Source of the DNA: Saxidomus purpurata
Lineage: Eukaryota; Mollusca; Bivalvia; Venerida; Veneridae
NCBI GenBank assembly: GCA_022818135.1
Contig: JAFMSR010000003.1
Span: 13,813,325 to 13,877,324, forward strand
Direction of reading: 5' to 3'
Length of the DNA: 64,000 nucleotides
Positions 23,327 through 35,910 of the stretch are shown here, one piece after another (within the stretch, counting starts at the first letter, position 1; each line of letters opens with the position of its first letter). The notes under the pieces are model-generated. The model worked only from the letters and a program-made list of their open reading frames with translations. It searched no databases and was not told the DNA's origin. Position numbers and translations under genes: made by a program.

Positions 23327-23865
23327 AATGGACTTTTCCATCTTTCTATTTGGACAGAACCATTAACTGTTCACAGGGGTGGTCACTGAATATTTACTAA
23401 CTGGTCACAAGGACAGAATCACTTGCTGCCAACAGGGTAAGGGTTAATATGTTATTATTTATACATTAAAATACACAAACAAATGATGAAATACACAAAT
23501 AAATGAAACATTAACTACATTGCATTGGAAAAAATATACTGTACATGGAACAATACAGAATCACTGTTTTACAGAGTCATGTATGGACAATTCTTTGATT
23601 CTCTGAGTTAATCAGATTGAACTCTAAATTGACTTTGTCCGCATGACAGTTTATAGTTCAACAGATTAGTTTGTAGTTCACACTCCAAGATTTATATTTC
23701 ACAGTTAATAGTTCTCACTCTATAGTTCACACTGTTTTATGTACACTCTTTAGTTTAAAGTTCAACTGCTTAGGTTATAGTTTGAACTCTTTAGTTCATA
23801 TATATATAGTTCCACTGTTTAGTTTTTAGGTTCTACAACTATAGTTTATAGTTCAAGCTACACCT
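23327..23865 (-). repeat. Dispersed repeat, inverted relative of 5331-5905
   Basis: From about 23430 it matches 5331-5905 in reverse complement, including the agtttatagttca minisatellite (23650-23855) and the ggtaagggttaa part. The left edge (aaaatggacttttccatc, ggtcac) is shared with the repeat at 29955-30125. Confidence 0.75.
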
Positions 23866-24179
23866 CCATCCATCCATGTATGAGAACTGACAGAATTGTT
23901 CAAGTACATCTGCTGTATTATATCTTACTAAAAGCTATTAAAACTTTAAAATATATAACAGCACAGGAAATCAGTGACACATTACCACAAAATTAAATCT
24001 GAGCACTGTCAAAATCACCTTTTACATATAAATGTTGAACTGAAATTTCTCAATTCACATCAACAGAAGTTATGCTAAAATCTACGCTTTGATTTAAGTC
24101 AACTATACATGAAAAGTCTTCAGTATGTACAATGAATTTTGCAGGCAGAATATAAATGAACAAACACTATTATATAATA

Positions 24180-24243
24180 TGTTGTATTACAAGATAGGAT
24201 AGTATTACAAGACAGGATAGTATTACAAGACAGGATAGTATTA
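24180..24243 (+). repeat. 19-bp tandem repeat, three copies
   Basis: Unit gtattacaagacaggata, adjacent copies nearly perfect. Confidence 0.8.
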
Positions 24244-24276
24244 TGTAATAAATGGAGTTGTAATAAGCCTTTTTTG

Positions 24277-24682
24277 TAGGGATGTAATCGATTCAAACGA
24301 TATCGATATATCAATGATCAAACACTTTCGATTCGATATCGATTGCCGTTTTGAAAAATCGTATATCAAATAATGTTTTACTGTGCCATGATCTACAGTT
24401 TCACGTTCGAATATTTCATCAAAACTGAACCGGAAAATGACTCGATCCACCCAGATGTCCGTGTTTTTCTAACGAATGGTAATTTAGTGAAATGTGGTCT
24501 TATAGGCAAAAAAATTTCATCACTGCAAGGGTTGATAAAATTATATTATAGACCAGAACCATATGTTTAGTACAAATATAGTCCAGAGATTTGGTAGAAT
24601 ATATAGTGACCTTTTTACGCTCGTGTATCGATATATCGCTGTACCGTCGATATTTCTAAATTGATATATCGATACATCCCTA
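24277..24682. mobile_element. Small non-autonomous hAT element
   Basis: Ends tagggatgtaatcgat and, reversed, tagggatgtatcgatat, typical of hAT. Flanked by a perfect 8-bp target duplication cttttttg (24269-24276 and 24683-24690). Rich in atcgatat-like palindromes near both ends. No transposase frame recognised in 406 bases. Confidence 0.88.
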
Positions 24683-24690
24683 CTTTTTTG

Positions 24691-25457
24691 TGGTTGAAAA
24701 TTCATACTCTAAAAGGAAAAGTTGAAGACGGCAACAGATTCTGCTTGCAAATGCTTAACATGGCAAATAAGTAAAAGCATTATAGTCACAGAAAAAATAG
24801 ACAGTAAAAATTACTCGGTGTACAGTACAGAAGTAAAGGACTGCAAAATTTTGTTTGTTCTGCATTTTGCCTGTTTAGTGAAAACCCTGAGAAACAAGCA
24901 TACACAAACAGAATGGTGAAAGTGTTGATTTTCACCAAGTTAGCACATAGGCAAAACTTATTATAATGATTAAGATACTCATTTGAAATTTGACAATTGA
25001 AACATTTAATTTATGAACTGTCAAATTTAAATGTTTTATATCCTTTTAAAAATAAGTCATCTTACAATTTGAAATGAATTTTTAAAAAATAATGTCATTC
25101 AGAATTCAAATATGCTTAAATTTAACGATGTGCATGGATTAAAAATTAATCAGACTGTCATAATAATTTGATCTTCAAAACTGTTAAAAAATTACTGTTA
25201 ATCCATCATGCTTAAATGATGAAAATGCAGCTTGACTTTGAAGCTTCTGATCTAGAATCTTTCCACTGCCTTCACTCTTCACCAAACAGTTACATTGTTC
25301 TTTTGCTCATGTTGGAATTCAGTGTTTCATTTTATATTCACAGGTCTAAATATACATGCTATATAATATACATGTTGTAATTTTACATTATGTATAGTTG
25401 TATGATTATATCAATGTAAAACTTTCTCAGCCCCTGTCACCTCGCCATCTTTGTGCT
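24691..25457. other. AT-rich flank downstream of the TRIM-like gene
   Basis: No gene seen. It would include the 3' UTR of the minus-strand gene ending at 25458. Confidence 0.5.
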
Positions 25458-26934
25458 TTATTTCACAAGATCATAAACTTCAATTTCATTTTCATCCCTC
25501 CCTATTATCATCTTTGACATCTGCTGATTGCAACAGATTGCCTGATGATCGGCTTCTTTGTCTGAGAATTTTACTACCTCATTTCTCAGATCACCATTGT
25601 GTCCAAACTGCAGTACATTGTCTGACTCTTGTCCACACACAAGCAGACTTCCTGTAGCTGTAAGATAACAACCATAGGTTCCCTGTAACTGTGAACCATT
25701 GTACTGTTCAACAATCTGTCCAATGTTGTCCAGTATAATAAGTCCTTTATTGAAGTCAGAAACATAAATCCTTGAACCGTCCTGACTAACAGCTAGACTG
25801 GTGATGTCATAGAACAGTTTCTGTTCTGGCTTGTTCTTACTGAGCAGCTTCAGCTTACTACCAGATACACTGTATATATATACTGATGTAAAGTCTGAAA
25901 TATACAGGTTACTGTTACTGTATGCCAGACCCCGACATGCAAAGTCAGTGTTTATCTGCTTTGACTTTGTCAGACTGGCTCCTACTGAAAAAAATTGAAT
26001 TACTTTTTTCATATATAAACATACAGCAACTTGTTGTTTACTGATGGGACATACTTGCCATGGTTGTCCAGGTAGATCACAGGAGTCTGTGACTGTAAAT
26101 GTGGAACTGTCCAAACATTTCAGCTTGTTGTTATTGTAGTCAGACAGTATAATTGTCCCATCCTCCAGTGCACATGCACTGACAATATTACAGTCATCAG
26201 TATCAGATTGAGCTTTGACATTATACTTGCTGCTTCCTTTAGCTTGAAGTAAAGCATCTGTCTGCTGGGCAGTATTTGTCTGGAGCTGAACGTTGCTGGT
26301 AGCAGTCTGCTGGGGAGTACCAGAACCAGAATTTGTCTGACATCTTTTAGCCGGAAGTTGAATGTTGCTAGTAACAGTTGATCCAGTAGCTTCTAACTTT
26401 CTTTGTGTAATTTTGCCAAGCAAATTCATTTCTCCTAATAATTCAGTAATTCTCTGATCTGGTATGAAATCTATTTCTTGTGTATGGATATGTGCCTTGT
26501 TGTGTTCTATGCATTGAGAAGCATTGCTAGCAATATTTTTTCCTTTCTTAGCATTGACAAAGTCCTGTGACACATTGTTGCCAGGAGCCCCTACTTTGTC
26601 TTGAGCTGATTTTACATGGGCTATATTTTCATCTAACATTCTCATTCCTTCCTCTATCTTGCCAATCAGGGCTTTGTATTTATCTTCGATGTCAGCTATG
26701 GAATTCTTCTCCAACTCTTCAAGCCTTTTGTTGATCTCTTTCCGGAATTTTCTGATTTTCTCTAGTAACCCCGCCTTATCTTTCAAGAGCCGTTGTTTTT
26801 CACGCTGCAAGTGGTCATGATGCTCTTTTAGACTCTTGGCTGCAGATTCCAGTTTGCTTTTAAAATCTCTCTGAGTGGACAAACTTGCATTGTTTTGGAT
26901 GATCTCGGGTATATAGAAGGTGTGTTTGCATGAC
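25458..26934 (-). CDS. TRIM-like protein, exon 2: coiled coil and beta-propeller
   Basis: Second exon of a tripartite-motif-type gene. The splice acceptor ttcttcaag lies just before 26934, and the exon opens with SCKHTFYIPE, the usual end of a B-box 2. A helical coiled coil of about 95 residues follows (KSLKEHHDHLQREKQRLL onward), then a Ser/Thr/Gln-rich linker, then about 250 residues with repeated patterns such as LEDGTIILSDYNNNKLK and DGSRIYVSDFNKGL that fit a six-bladed NHL-like propeller. The stop is at 25458-25460, where the sequence reads gtgaaataaagc. The exon has no break. Such proteins in bivalves are numerous; exact function is not known. Confidence 0.78.
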
Positions 26935-27072
26935 CTTGAAGAAAATATGGTTATATTATGTGTAATACTTGACTATACTGTACCAAGTTTGGACTTTTGC
27001 ATCTAAATTGAAGTATAATTGTACTGATTTTGTTGCGTATATTTAAGCAAATTTAACCACCTTATACATGTA

Positions 27073-28020
27073 CAGTCAAACTTGTGAACAACGGCCTGTC
27101 AAGGGAAACCTGTTTGCAGGTGACCTTTGTTCGGAGGTGTGGGCAGTTGATATATTTTCAACATAATAAACACAGTTTATCAAGTTTCATCATCATTTGT
27201 CAGATACACATGCTAAAAGCATTATCCGAATAACGATTTATCCGAATTTGGTGCATTAGGTTTAATTTTGCAAACGGTCGCACATGACAAATCAAATGAT
27301 AAAATGATTATGTATCGTATCAACAATGGCATAATTTAGTTAATCGGCCTTAAAACGCTTTAATAAGCCAGAAACTGTGCCACTGATCACTTTTTCGAAA
27401 CAGGAAACGATCATTAAATTAACGTGGATTACGCCCTTTTGCCGTTGTTTAATTTCATTGCCGATTGTGAATAAAAATACAACAGCTAATTTATGAGATT
27501 AAAGTTTGTGTTTTTCAGTTTGATTGTAATAAATCAAACAATTTACTAAACATGAATGCATTAATTAGCTGAAATAAACGATTATTATTTAGTTGCACAA
27601 ACAATGAAAACTGCGACTCCAAATTGCGAAGATGTTCCGCATAAAATAAACAATCAAGCAATTTTGGCAATTACCGGACAGTTTGAACGGATTAATTTTA
27701 CGTATGAAGGTGACAATTAAATGTTAGCACTTCTTTTCATCACCAAAAGCATCTTTGATTATTGTGCCCGTCGTTTGAGGTGCAAACAACTTTACAAGAA
27801 ACAAAATGCTCTGATTCAGCCAGCTGTAAAAATTTCAGTGGCCGTTGTTCGCATCACAGACCCGACGACTGGAAGCTTTTTTACTGGCCGCTGACTGCGG
27901 ACGACAGGTGGTCGCTATTCCCGGCCCTTTTTAGAGCAAATTTGGACAGGGCGATTTCAGACTGACCGTTGTCCGCAGGTGGCCGCTAGTAACAGGTGGC
28001 CGTTAGCACAAGTTTGACTG
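27073..28020. mobile_element. pogo-like MITE, 948 bp
   Basis: Terminal inverted repeats starting CAGTCAAACTTGTG and containing AACGGCC, flanked by TA (27071-27072, 28021-28022). Near the ends, repeated ggtggccgttag/aacggcctg-type motifs. No transposase. Confidence 0.8.
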
Positions 28021-28507
28021 TATATGTAAAGATCAGGGACATTTTTAATCAATTTTGCAAACAAGAATTGCCAATAGGTGTCTTATTTATTGTTGGTACA
28101 AATATTTTTCATCTCTACAACATATATAAGATGTGAGCAGTATTTATATGATAAGTACAGAGATAACATGTTAAATCAGAGATAACATGTTAAATACTGC
28201 TCCTGCTCCAGAATGATGGTAAAGGTTAACAACCTCCTGTATATAACCACTGTTAGTGTTAAGCCCCAAGAAAAGGAAAACCCAATTCTAGCAATATATA
28301 AGTGAGCATAAGAATTAGTTGATGAAACATGTTAGTCACACGTCATACATCCCTCTGTTAAGGGCAATTGATACTTTTTTCATATGATTAAGAGCATATA
28401 ATAATATTTGTTTTCGAAGAACCGAATCTGACAAAGTAACTATTAATTATTTTATTGACATATGCTTTTTCATGCAATGAGCTGTGCATCAGTGTTTGGT
28501 CTAATTT

Positions 28508-28966
28508 TTAGCTCAACTGGCTTTGCAGGGTGAGCTTTTCTAATGGTTGATTGTCCGTTGTCCATCGTCTGTCAACATTTTGATTCAAATGACAACTCCT
28601 CTGAAACCACTTGGCCAATATTGATGAAACTTTGCAGGGATGTTCATTGCATGAAGCTCTACCAAAATTGTTCAAAGAATTCCATTCCATGCAGAACTGT
28701 GGTTGCTATGGCAACAAATAGGAAAAACTTTTAAAATCTTCTTCTCTGAAACCACAAGGCCTAGAGCTTAGATATTTAGATGTAGCATTGGCTAGTGGAC
28801 CTCTACCAAGATTGTTCAAATTATAAACCCCTGGGATCAAAATTAACCCCACACAGGGGGTCACTTAGTTTTGCATAGGCTTATATAGGAAAAACTTTAA
28901 AAATTCTTCTTCTCTGAAACCACAAGGCCTAGAGCTTAGATATTTTGCAAGCAGCATTGTCTAGTT
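28508..28966 (+). mobile_element. HINE/pearl-like element, family F1, 3'-truncated
   Basis: 5' end tttttagctcaactggctt with the hairpin to gggtgagc, short GTCC-like stretch, two and a half core units; ends inside a unit at about 28966 without the terminal hairpin. Confidence 0.8.
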
Positions 28967-29066
28967 CTGAAAACAGAATGTTAGTCACTTAAATGGAGTC
29001 TTGAGACAATACTTAGGTCCACAAAAGTACTTAGTAACAGAAGCATAAGTCAACAAAGATATTTAC

Positions 29067-29426
29067 TTGTGATCTACTGCCATACAAGTAGCACAGCCAA
29101 CATCGTCATGGTTTTGACAGAACATGTCAATATAGTAATGGTTGTGCTTGCCACATCTCTCTGTTGGTGCCACAGGCTGACTCTGGTTAGATCCCTGTGG
29201 TCCTTTTGGTAATTTCTTGGTAGTACTCAACGAGAACTGGCTTTTGTCTAGTATCTTATGTCCAGTTAATGATGGAATATCTTGATGCACTTGAACACAA
29301 GTTAGACAGAAATAATCAGTATTTTTTAGCTTCTATATTTTTTCCTTTACGTTTACACACCCGGCATAGGAGGTCAAATGTCTCATCAGACATAAAGTCT
29401 GTATATGTGTTTCCTCCAGACGCCAT
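29067..29426 (-). pseudogene. TRIM-like protein, exon 1: two B-boxes, frame broken
   Basis: First exon of the gene whose second exon is at 25458-26934. ATG at 29424-29426 opens a frame with CRVCKRKGK and stops after 36 codons at a TGA (29316-29318). The next stretch continues in another frame (YFCLTCVQVHQDIPSLTGHK) to B-box 2 (CGKHNHYYIDMFCQNH, GCATCMAVDHK) and a donor gtaaat. Compared with the paralogous exon at 55753-56107, about 14 bases coding for the middle cysteines of B-box 1 are missing, which causes the shift. No in-frame ATG lies between the break and B-box 2, except one within B-box 2. Either a dead allele or an assembly error. Confidence 0.75.
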
Positions 29427-29954
29427 TTTGAAATACGCCTACTTTATCAAATCAACTGCCGTTTTTAGTGTTCACTAGTTATCTAGTTCTTTCTGTCTTC
29501 AGTTCACATCTGTATCAGTTAATCTTTAGCAGTTTTATTTGCAGTCTTTGCATGGTTTCACTTTAATTAACTATAAAATATTTTATTTATTGAATTGTGA
29601 TATTAAATATCCTGTTATCCAATTCAGACAGCCGTATTTTTGTACTCATCACCAAACAGTATTTTGAGTATAATGCGGGTCAAGGCATGCTGTACGTGAT
29701 ATTAACTGTATCATTTTTGAACTTAGCTAATCTGTTTATAGTCTATCGATGATAGGACAGTTACATTATCTGTTCAAAGTCAATTGAAGTGTCGTCATAA
29801 TATTCATATGGCAATACATGTATTAGCATTTTGTCATCTGATGACTTTTTGTTTGTAATTGTGCTTATTAGGTCCACCATCCTCTAAAGAGGCTATAATC
29901 GGTACGACCCGTCTGATGACTTTAGTTCACCCTTACCCATTAACACTAACCCAC
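29427..29954. other. Upstream flank of the TRIM-like gene
   Basis: About 500 bases of AT-rich sequence where the promoter would lie. No motif stands out. Confidence 0.4.
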
Positions 29955-30125
29955 TGAATTTCTAAAATGGACTTGTCCATCTTTTAAGTTTGGATAGACC
30001 CATTTATAGTCCAAAAGGGGTGCTTTGTATAATGTAACTGGCCAAATAGCAGACAATGCTGATCATGATCTGCACTGGTCCGAAAGGCAGAATTATTTGT
30101 CGCTAGCATAACAAGCAAATTCAGT
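29955..30125 (+). repeat. Dispersed repeat related to 23327-23460 and 43770-43835
   Basis: Shares aaaatggacttgtccatctt and tcatgatctgcactggtc with the other sites. Confidence 0.65.
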
Positions 30126-30204
30126 GAATTTATATCCCCTGCCAAATTAAGCAAATAGCGGAAAAAGAACAACTGGAAAGTGTATTGGTCAGTCTGTTTA
30201 TAGA

Positions 30205-30720
30205 AACAAAAAAAAGCATTTTTAAAATTTCACCACCCACTGGGACCTCATCTCCGAGGTGATATTTTATTTCTTCAAATTATAGTCATAAAGAACTTAA
30301 TTCTTGTAATTAAGTTGAATCAATACTGCTTCTTTCAGACAACAAGAATTCTTAATTATAAAAGAAAAGCACTACATCCCCTTAAGGGACTCATTTCTGT
30401 AAAAATCCAGTTTCTAAATTTTCTGTTGTTAAAGAATACAAAGTTGATAATTTGTGCCAAACAAAATAATATTCTGACAATTTAAGCCTTTTCAGAAGAA
30501 AGAAGCATTTTTAAAGTTTCACCACTCCATTGGGGCCTCATCTCCCAGGGGTAATTCTGTTTTCAGCATCACACAGTGATACAGAACTAAATTCTTATCA
30601 GTAATTAAATCAGTACTATTAGTTTTAGAAAACAAAAATTTGTAACTTTCTAAATAGATCATTTTAGAAAAGAACTACACCCCCTTAAGGGGCCTCATTT
30701 CTAGAAAAATCAGAAAGTGC
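30205..30720 (+). repeat. Two direct copies of a repeat of about 220 bp
   Basis: Copy one from about 30212 and copy two from about 30501 both start with aagcattttta and tttcaccac, continue with gcctcatctccc-like and aaattctt-like parts, and end with ccccttaaggg and ctcatttct. Confidence 0.75.
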
Positions 30721-31872
30721 AGGGGGTGGACGTTAGAAAGAGTGATCATTAAATTGTTTGAGCTAATTACAATTTTGATAACCCGTTTCAAAGAAATAGA
30801 ATTTTAAGAAAATAACAATGAAAGGGCAATTATTCTGGAGATACTAATCTGATCTTGATGAAAGATGTGTGTGCACCGCACAATTATACTATTGTACACT
30901 TAGTTAAAGTTTCATGAAATTCTATCCATTGGTTCTGGAGTTATGACTCCGGACAGATGGACAACACCAAAACAATATCACTCCAGATAATAATAGGCAA
31001 ACTTACCTTTGAAAGGACAGCATCTTTGAGCATAAGTTTGCAATTGTGTTAGCTTACTTTTAACCTATAGTCAACAAAGGGATGCACCAAAAATGGTTAC
31101 AGCTCTAGCTTGAAGTTGCTTAATTGAGGTGACCAATAAAACAGGTTCAGCTGTATTTATATTTCTTTGGGTGAATTAATGCCCTCACAACTTAAATGCC
31201 AGGACTTCTGTCTACTTTTTCACCAGATACAAAATATTGAGAAAGTTATTAAATACCAATTTCAGAGTGAGGATTTGAACTTCAGCCCGTGGCTTTCATT
31301 TTGAGAATCCTACACTATCCTACGCTTCTAATGTCTGCAGTATCAGAATGTAGAATACCAGCTCCTGCCTTAATAAGGCTAATGTGAATATATTAAATAG
31401 GTCGGTCAGATATGTTTATCTGAAACAAGTGTCTGTCTGATGTTGACTTTTCAATGTTTACTGATAAAAATAAAGATAGAGATAATAAGTTTGTTATTAC
31501 ATGTATTATCGTGTCATAGTCCAAGTTAGACACTTGACGTTAAATAGTACATTGTTGCAGTACATTTTCCTGTAAGTAAAAAGGTTTTGTCTAGTAGGTA
31601 GACTGCTCTTTTGACTAAAAGCCTCCATACAGTACTTAAAGTATGGCAGTAGAGAAGAGCACAGTACAGCTCGGCTCATCGAAGCTCAGCACAGTGTAGC
31701 ACACATAGTTCAATGCAGCACTAAATATTTAAACATCATAGTTCATTAGAGCAGAGCACAGTACATCTCAATGTAGCATAGCACACACAGAACTCAGCAC
31801 AACCTAGCACAGATTATGTTCTAAATTGGCAAGACATGAAGCTACCAAGACATAATTTTCAACCTCTTAATT
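30721..31872. other. Spacer with a CAG/CA-rich stretch
   Basis: No gene recognised. 31655-31815 is a loose repeat of agcacagta/agctcagcaca motifs. Confidence 0.5.
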
Positions 31873-32933
31873 TTTAGCTCACCTGGCACAAAGTGCCAGA
31901 GTGAGCTATTAGGATTGCATTCCATCCGTCTGTCCGTCCACCATTTCCTTCAAACGACATCTCCTCTGAAACCACTAAGCCAATCTTGATGAAACTTTGC
32001 AGGGATGCTCCTTGCATGAAGCTCTACCAAAGTTCTTCAAAGAATTCCATTCCATGCAGAACTCTGGTTGCTATGGTAACAAATAGGAAAAACTTAAAAA
32101 ATCTTCTTCTCTGAAACCACAAGGCCTAGAGCTTAGATATTTGGCATGTAGCATTGGCTAGTGGACCTCTACCAAGATTGTTCAAATTATGACCCCCGGG
32201 TCAAAATTGACCCCGCACAGGGGGTCACTTAGTTTTACATAGGCTTATTTAGGAAAACCTTTAAAAATCTCCTTCTCTGAAACCACAAGGCCTAGAGCTT
32301 AGATATTTGGCATGTAGCATTGTCTAGTAGGCCTCTACCTAGTTTGTCCAAATTATGACCTCCTGGTCAAAATTTACTCCACGGGGATGGTCACTTAGTT
32401 TTGCATAGGCTTATAAAGGAAAAACTTTAAAAGTCTTCTTCTCTGAAACCACAAGGCCTTGAGCTTAGATATTTGGCATGTAGCATTGGCTAGTAGACCT
32501 CTACGAAGATTGTTCAAATTATGACCCCCGGATCAAAATTGACCCCGCACCGGGGGTCACTTAGTTTTACATAGGCTTATATAGTAAAAACTTTAAAAAT
32601 CTTCTTCTCTGAAACCACAAGGCCTAGAGCTTAGATATTTGGCATTTAGCATTGGCTAGTAGACCTCTACCAAGATTGTTCAAAATATGACCCCCGGATC
32701 TAAATAACCCCTTCCCGAAAAGGGGGGGAAGTCAATTGATTTCACATAGGCTTATTTCTATAGGGAAAACTTTTTATAAAAACCCACAAGGCCGACAGGC
32801 AGATAATAGATATTTGAAATGTTACTTAGCATTGTGTAGTGGACCTCTACGAATTATGTTAGAATCATGACCCCTTTTATTATAGCCAATGGTAGTCAGG
32901 TGAGCGATATAGGGCCATCATGGCCCTCTTGTT
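31873..32933 (+). mobile_element. HINE/pearl-like element, family F1, full-length
   Basis: 5' ttttagctcacctggcacaa, GTCC microsatellite (31926-31939), about five core units each ending in a tgacccc...ggggtcactta stretch, then caggtgagcgatatag, hairpin gggccatcatggccc and terminal cttgtt. The best full-length example of F1 here. Confidence 0.88.
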
Positions 32934-33288
32934 GCTTGTATAGCAAGGTGATATCTTTTCTGTACTGATTTGATTCTGAATAGAACCTTCCATCAGCTAG
33001 CCTTGAGAGTTCCTTACATGATCAAGATTTGAACATGGAATTATGATGGATGGATGTATGGTAATGACCTTTCCCGCCTAACATTATACATGTCAAGTCA
33101 GCTAACAGCTGCAAATAACCTTGCATTGGCTAACTCAATAACTTTCTTACTTGACATAACTATGGTAATGACCTGTCCTGCCTTACCATGAATTCCAGTA
33201 TTATTTTTGTTTTGATTCAGTGAGAGAAGCCCCAGTGTGCACATGGTGAGACCGGTAGATTTATACATTACACATGCTGTCAATACAG
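32934..33288. other. Spacer with a short direct repeat
   Basis: tatggtaatgacct occurs at about 33057 and 33159 with related flanks. No gene. Confidence 0.5.
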
Positions 33289-33371
33289 GTCACCAAGATG
33301 TTCTTACCCCTTATACATTGTTGAACATATTCCCCACACTTCAGGAAAATCCGTCGTCTCCCAAGTCTTTG
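33289..33371 (+). CDS. Possible internal exon of an unrecognised plus-strand gene
   Basis: Acceptor caatacag and donor gtaggt frame 83 bases that are open as SPRCSYPLYIVEHIPHTSGK and eight more residues. The exon ends in phase 1, which fits the phase-1 start of the exon at 37686. The opposite strand also has an open frame here with a good donor (gtaaga at about 33307), so the strand is uncertain. No family recognised. Confidence 0.25.
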
Positions 33372-34430
33372 GTAGGTGTGACAAGCTACAAACCGCAACA
33401 GCTGCATGAGGTTTGACAAGCATTGCTTAGCAGAAACATGCATCAGAAAAATAGTCAAGCTTGCAACATGCTTTCGTTCTTTGAACTCGCTACCGGTACT
33501 TACCTTGCGCTATTATACTAGCTAGTTTATAATGTGCATTTCATATGCATTTAAAACATTTTTTGCAATTTTTCTCTGTAAATGTCAAGAAAGGATGAGG
33601 AGAGTGTTTGGTCACATGTGTCACAATCATTGTGACTGTTTGAATACATAATTTATGTCATACTGACTTTTAGTGGTGTAGAAAGTAGCCCTCTTAGTTT
33701 GAAGAACTTCAAAAAACCTTGCATAACAATTGTCTGCAAATCATAATCCAGGTCATATTTATCACCGTGGTTACATGCAACCTACATAAAATTACGGCTT
33801 TAAAGTTTATTCTTTGGTGGTTGTGGGCAGACTGTCTCCCTTTAAGCATCAGACTTTAAACATCTTGGCGGGAGACTTGCTGGAATCCTGGTGATACAGC
33901 TCAACATCATGAATCCGGCCAGGACATTCTTAACAAAAAATAACGACCGATCTGCCAGTGAATAATTTGGGCGGGAGAGACACTTTTAGCTACTTTATTT
34001 TGGCACTTGATTCATTCATGTTTCTGTACCAAATTGTAGATTACTGCAAAAAACATGCACGTACAAAGCACTTCTGCAGTGTGAGACTGTAGGTACATAA
34101 TTAGCTTCAAAACAGTTCTGAATTTACATGAATTGGAAAAACGGCCTGGGTTATGGTAAAAAATCCAGAATTCAGGTTTAATCCGGAAAACTTTCATCCC
34201 TGAGAACTGGTCGAAACCAGCATATTTTTCTACACTCTATGGAACAGGAACCAGTTAATTGACTTGTTCCTAAAGGCAGAACATTACCATGTTTTCAAGT
34301 TGGCATATTTTTCCTAAAAATTCCTATTTGTAGGCAAGAGTTGTTCTGATTGAGATAATTAACTCAAGCAGATACTACACTTAGTTCTGATCTTAATTCA
34401 ATACTCATTTTGTAGTACTTCTTGTAGAGC
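33372..34430. other. Spacer, no gene recognised
   Basis: AT-rich, with no coding signal beyond short open frames. Confidence 0.5.
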
Positions 34431-35408
34431 CTGCTGGGGGACCTTGCTCGACGTAGTTGTCACCTGGCGATTTGGTGTATGTGCCTGTCAATCCAGATAA
34501 GCCTGTCTGGGCTGTATATCCCTCAGGCATTGAAGGATTTTAAATTGACTTGGCATATTTGTTCACCACAATTTGAGTGTGTGTTGAACGCAAGACCAAA
34601 ATCTTTAGCTCAATGGTCAAGGTCAAACTTGGAGATTAAAGGTCAAATATGGACACATGAGACCATGTCCACGCTGTAACTTTAACATTCATTGATGGAT
34701 TTTGAATTGACCTGTAATCATTATTCACCACAATGGGATGGCATGTCATTCACAAGACCCAGGTTTGTGGCTCAAAGATCAATGTCACACTTTATGTTAT
34801 ATCTAGAGTGTTTTAAGCAGGTTGCTGCACTCTGCCCTTTTCTGCCACACCCCTATTGCCCCTTAGTATTCAGCAAGACCAATCATCCTATGAAGTTTGA
34901 AGACTGTTGTTCATAAATGAATCTCAAATATGAGTGGAAATGATTTTCCAAGTTCAGGTCACTTTGACCTAGACCTTTGACCCACTGTCCCCAAAACAAT
35001 AGGGATCATCTACAGGTTGCATGCAACCTTCTGAGCAAGTTTCATGAAAATCAAATGAAGATTGTGACATGTAGATTGTTAGCAATGAAAAGGTAACCAA
35101 TCATCATAGTATGAAGGTTTTGGTGATATAGATCTCAAAATATTGAGTGGAAACAATTTTTAAAGTTTGGGTCACTGTGACCTTGACATTTGACCCACTG
35201 ACCCAAAACGGAGGTTACTGTTATCTGATCTTTGACTCCAAAAGCAGTAGGATCATGTACAAGTTGCAGGCAATCTATGAGCAAGTTTCATGATAGTCAA
35301 ATGAAAATTGTGGCCTGTAGAGTGTTGTCAAGGAAAAGTTTACAGACGGACGACTGACAAACCACTATGGCATAAGCTCTGCTGGACTTTGTCCAGAAGA
35401 GTTAACTA
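34431..35408 (-). mobile_element. HINE-like element, family F6, poorly bounded
   Basis: The right end, read on the minus strand, starts ttaactcttctggacaaag followed by tccagcagagc: a hairpin ctggac-aaa-gtccag and then GTCC-like bases, as at the 5' end of a HINE. The body has diverged units containing caaggtca, tttcatgaaa and gcaagacc. The 3' terminus could not be fixed. Confidence 0.5.
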
Positions 35409-35910
35409 AGTCATAATTTTAAAATGTGACAATGCACTGGAAAAAAGTAGACATGTGGACATCGCGATTCACTGTGTCCGGGCACCCCAGTTCTCTGCTT
35501 CTAGTATCGCAGCATCCCCTATGGCAAGAACACAGAACATCCTTCAGTGGTCAAATTTTTATAAATTTGCTGATCCAAAATTGCGGTGATGGATGTACTT
35601 TGGCATTGTACGTACTGTTAACAGTTAAAGAATTTTTTTTTCAAACTCCTGTTTTTAGTCACAGTGACTTTGACCCCAGTGACCTGAGATACAAGTTTGG
35701 TGATATTACGTCAATGTGAATTGGAAGTTTCTTACTTGAAATCTACTGTTTAACTCGAGCAATGGCATATCTCTATCTAAGAACCAGGATTTCATTAATT
35801 TTGGTAATGACAGCAATAATCACTCATTCAACAGTTTGAAATTGTTATTATAAAAGAATAGAATAATAAAGATTATCAAAAAAACAATAATAACAGTAAT
35901 ATCATAACGA

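Larger units (their letters stand above)
26935..29066 (-). other. Intron of the TRIM-like gene
   Basis: Donor gtaaat at 29066-29061 and acceptor ttcaag at 26940-26935; the phase-2 split codon joins AA with G (Lys). It contains a pogo-like MITE (27073-28020) and an F1 HINE (28508-28966). Confidence 0.75.

Noticed and set aside
24373..24570. 65-codon frame inside the small hAT element
   Set aside because: Too short, no hAT dimerisation or catalytic motif recognised.
25455..25461. Polyadenylation signal aataaa overlapping the TRIM-like stop codon
   Set aside because: Too close to the stop to be the working signal with any confidence.
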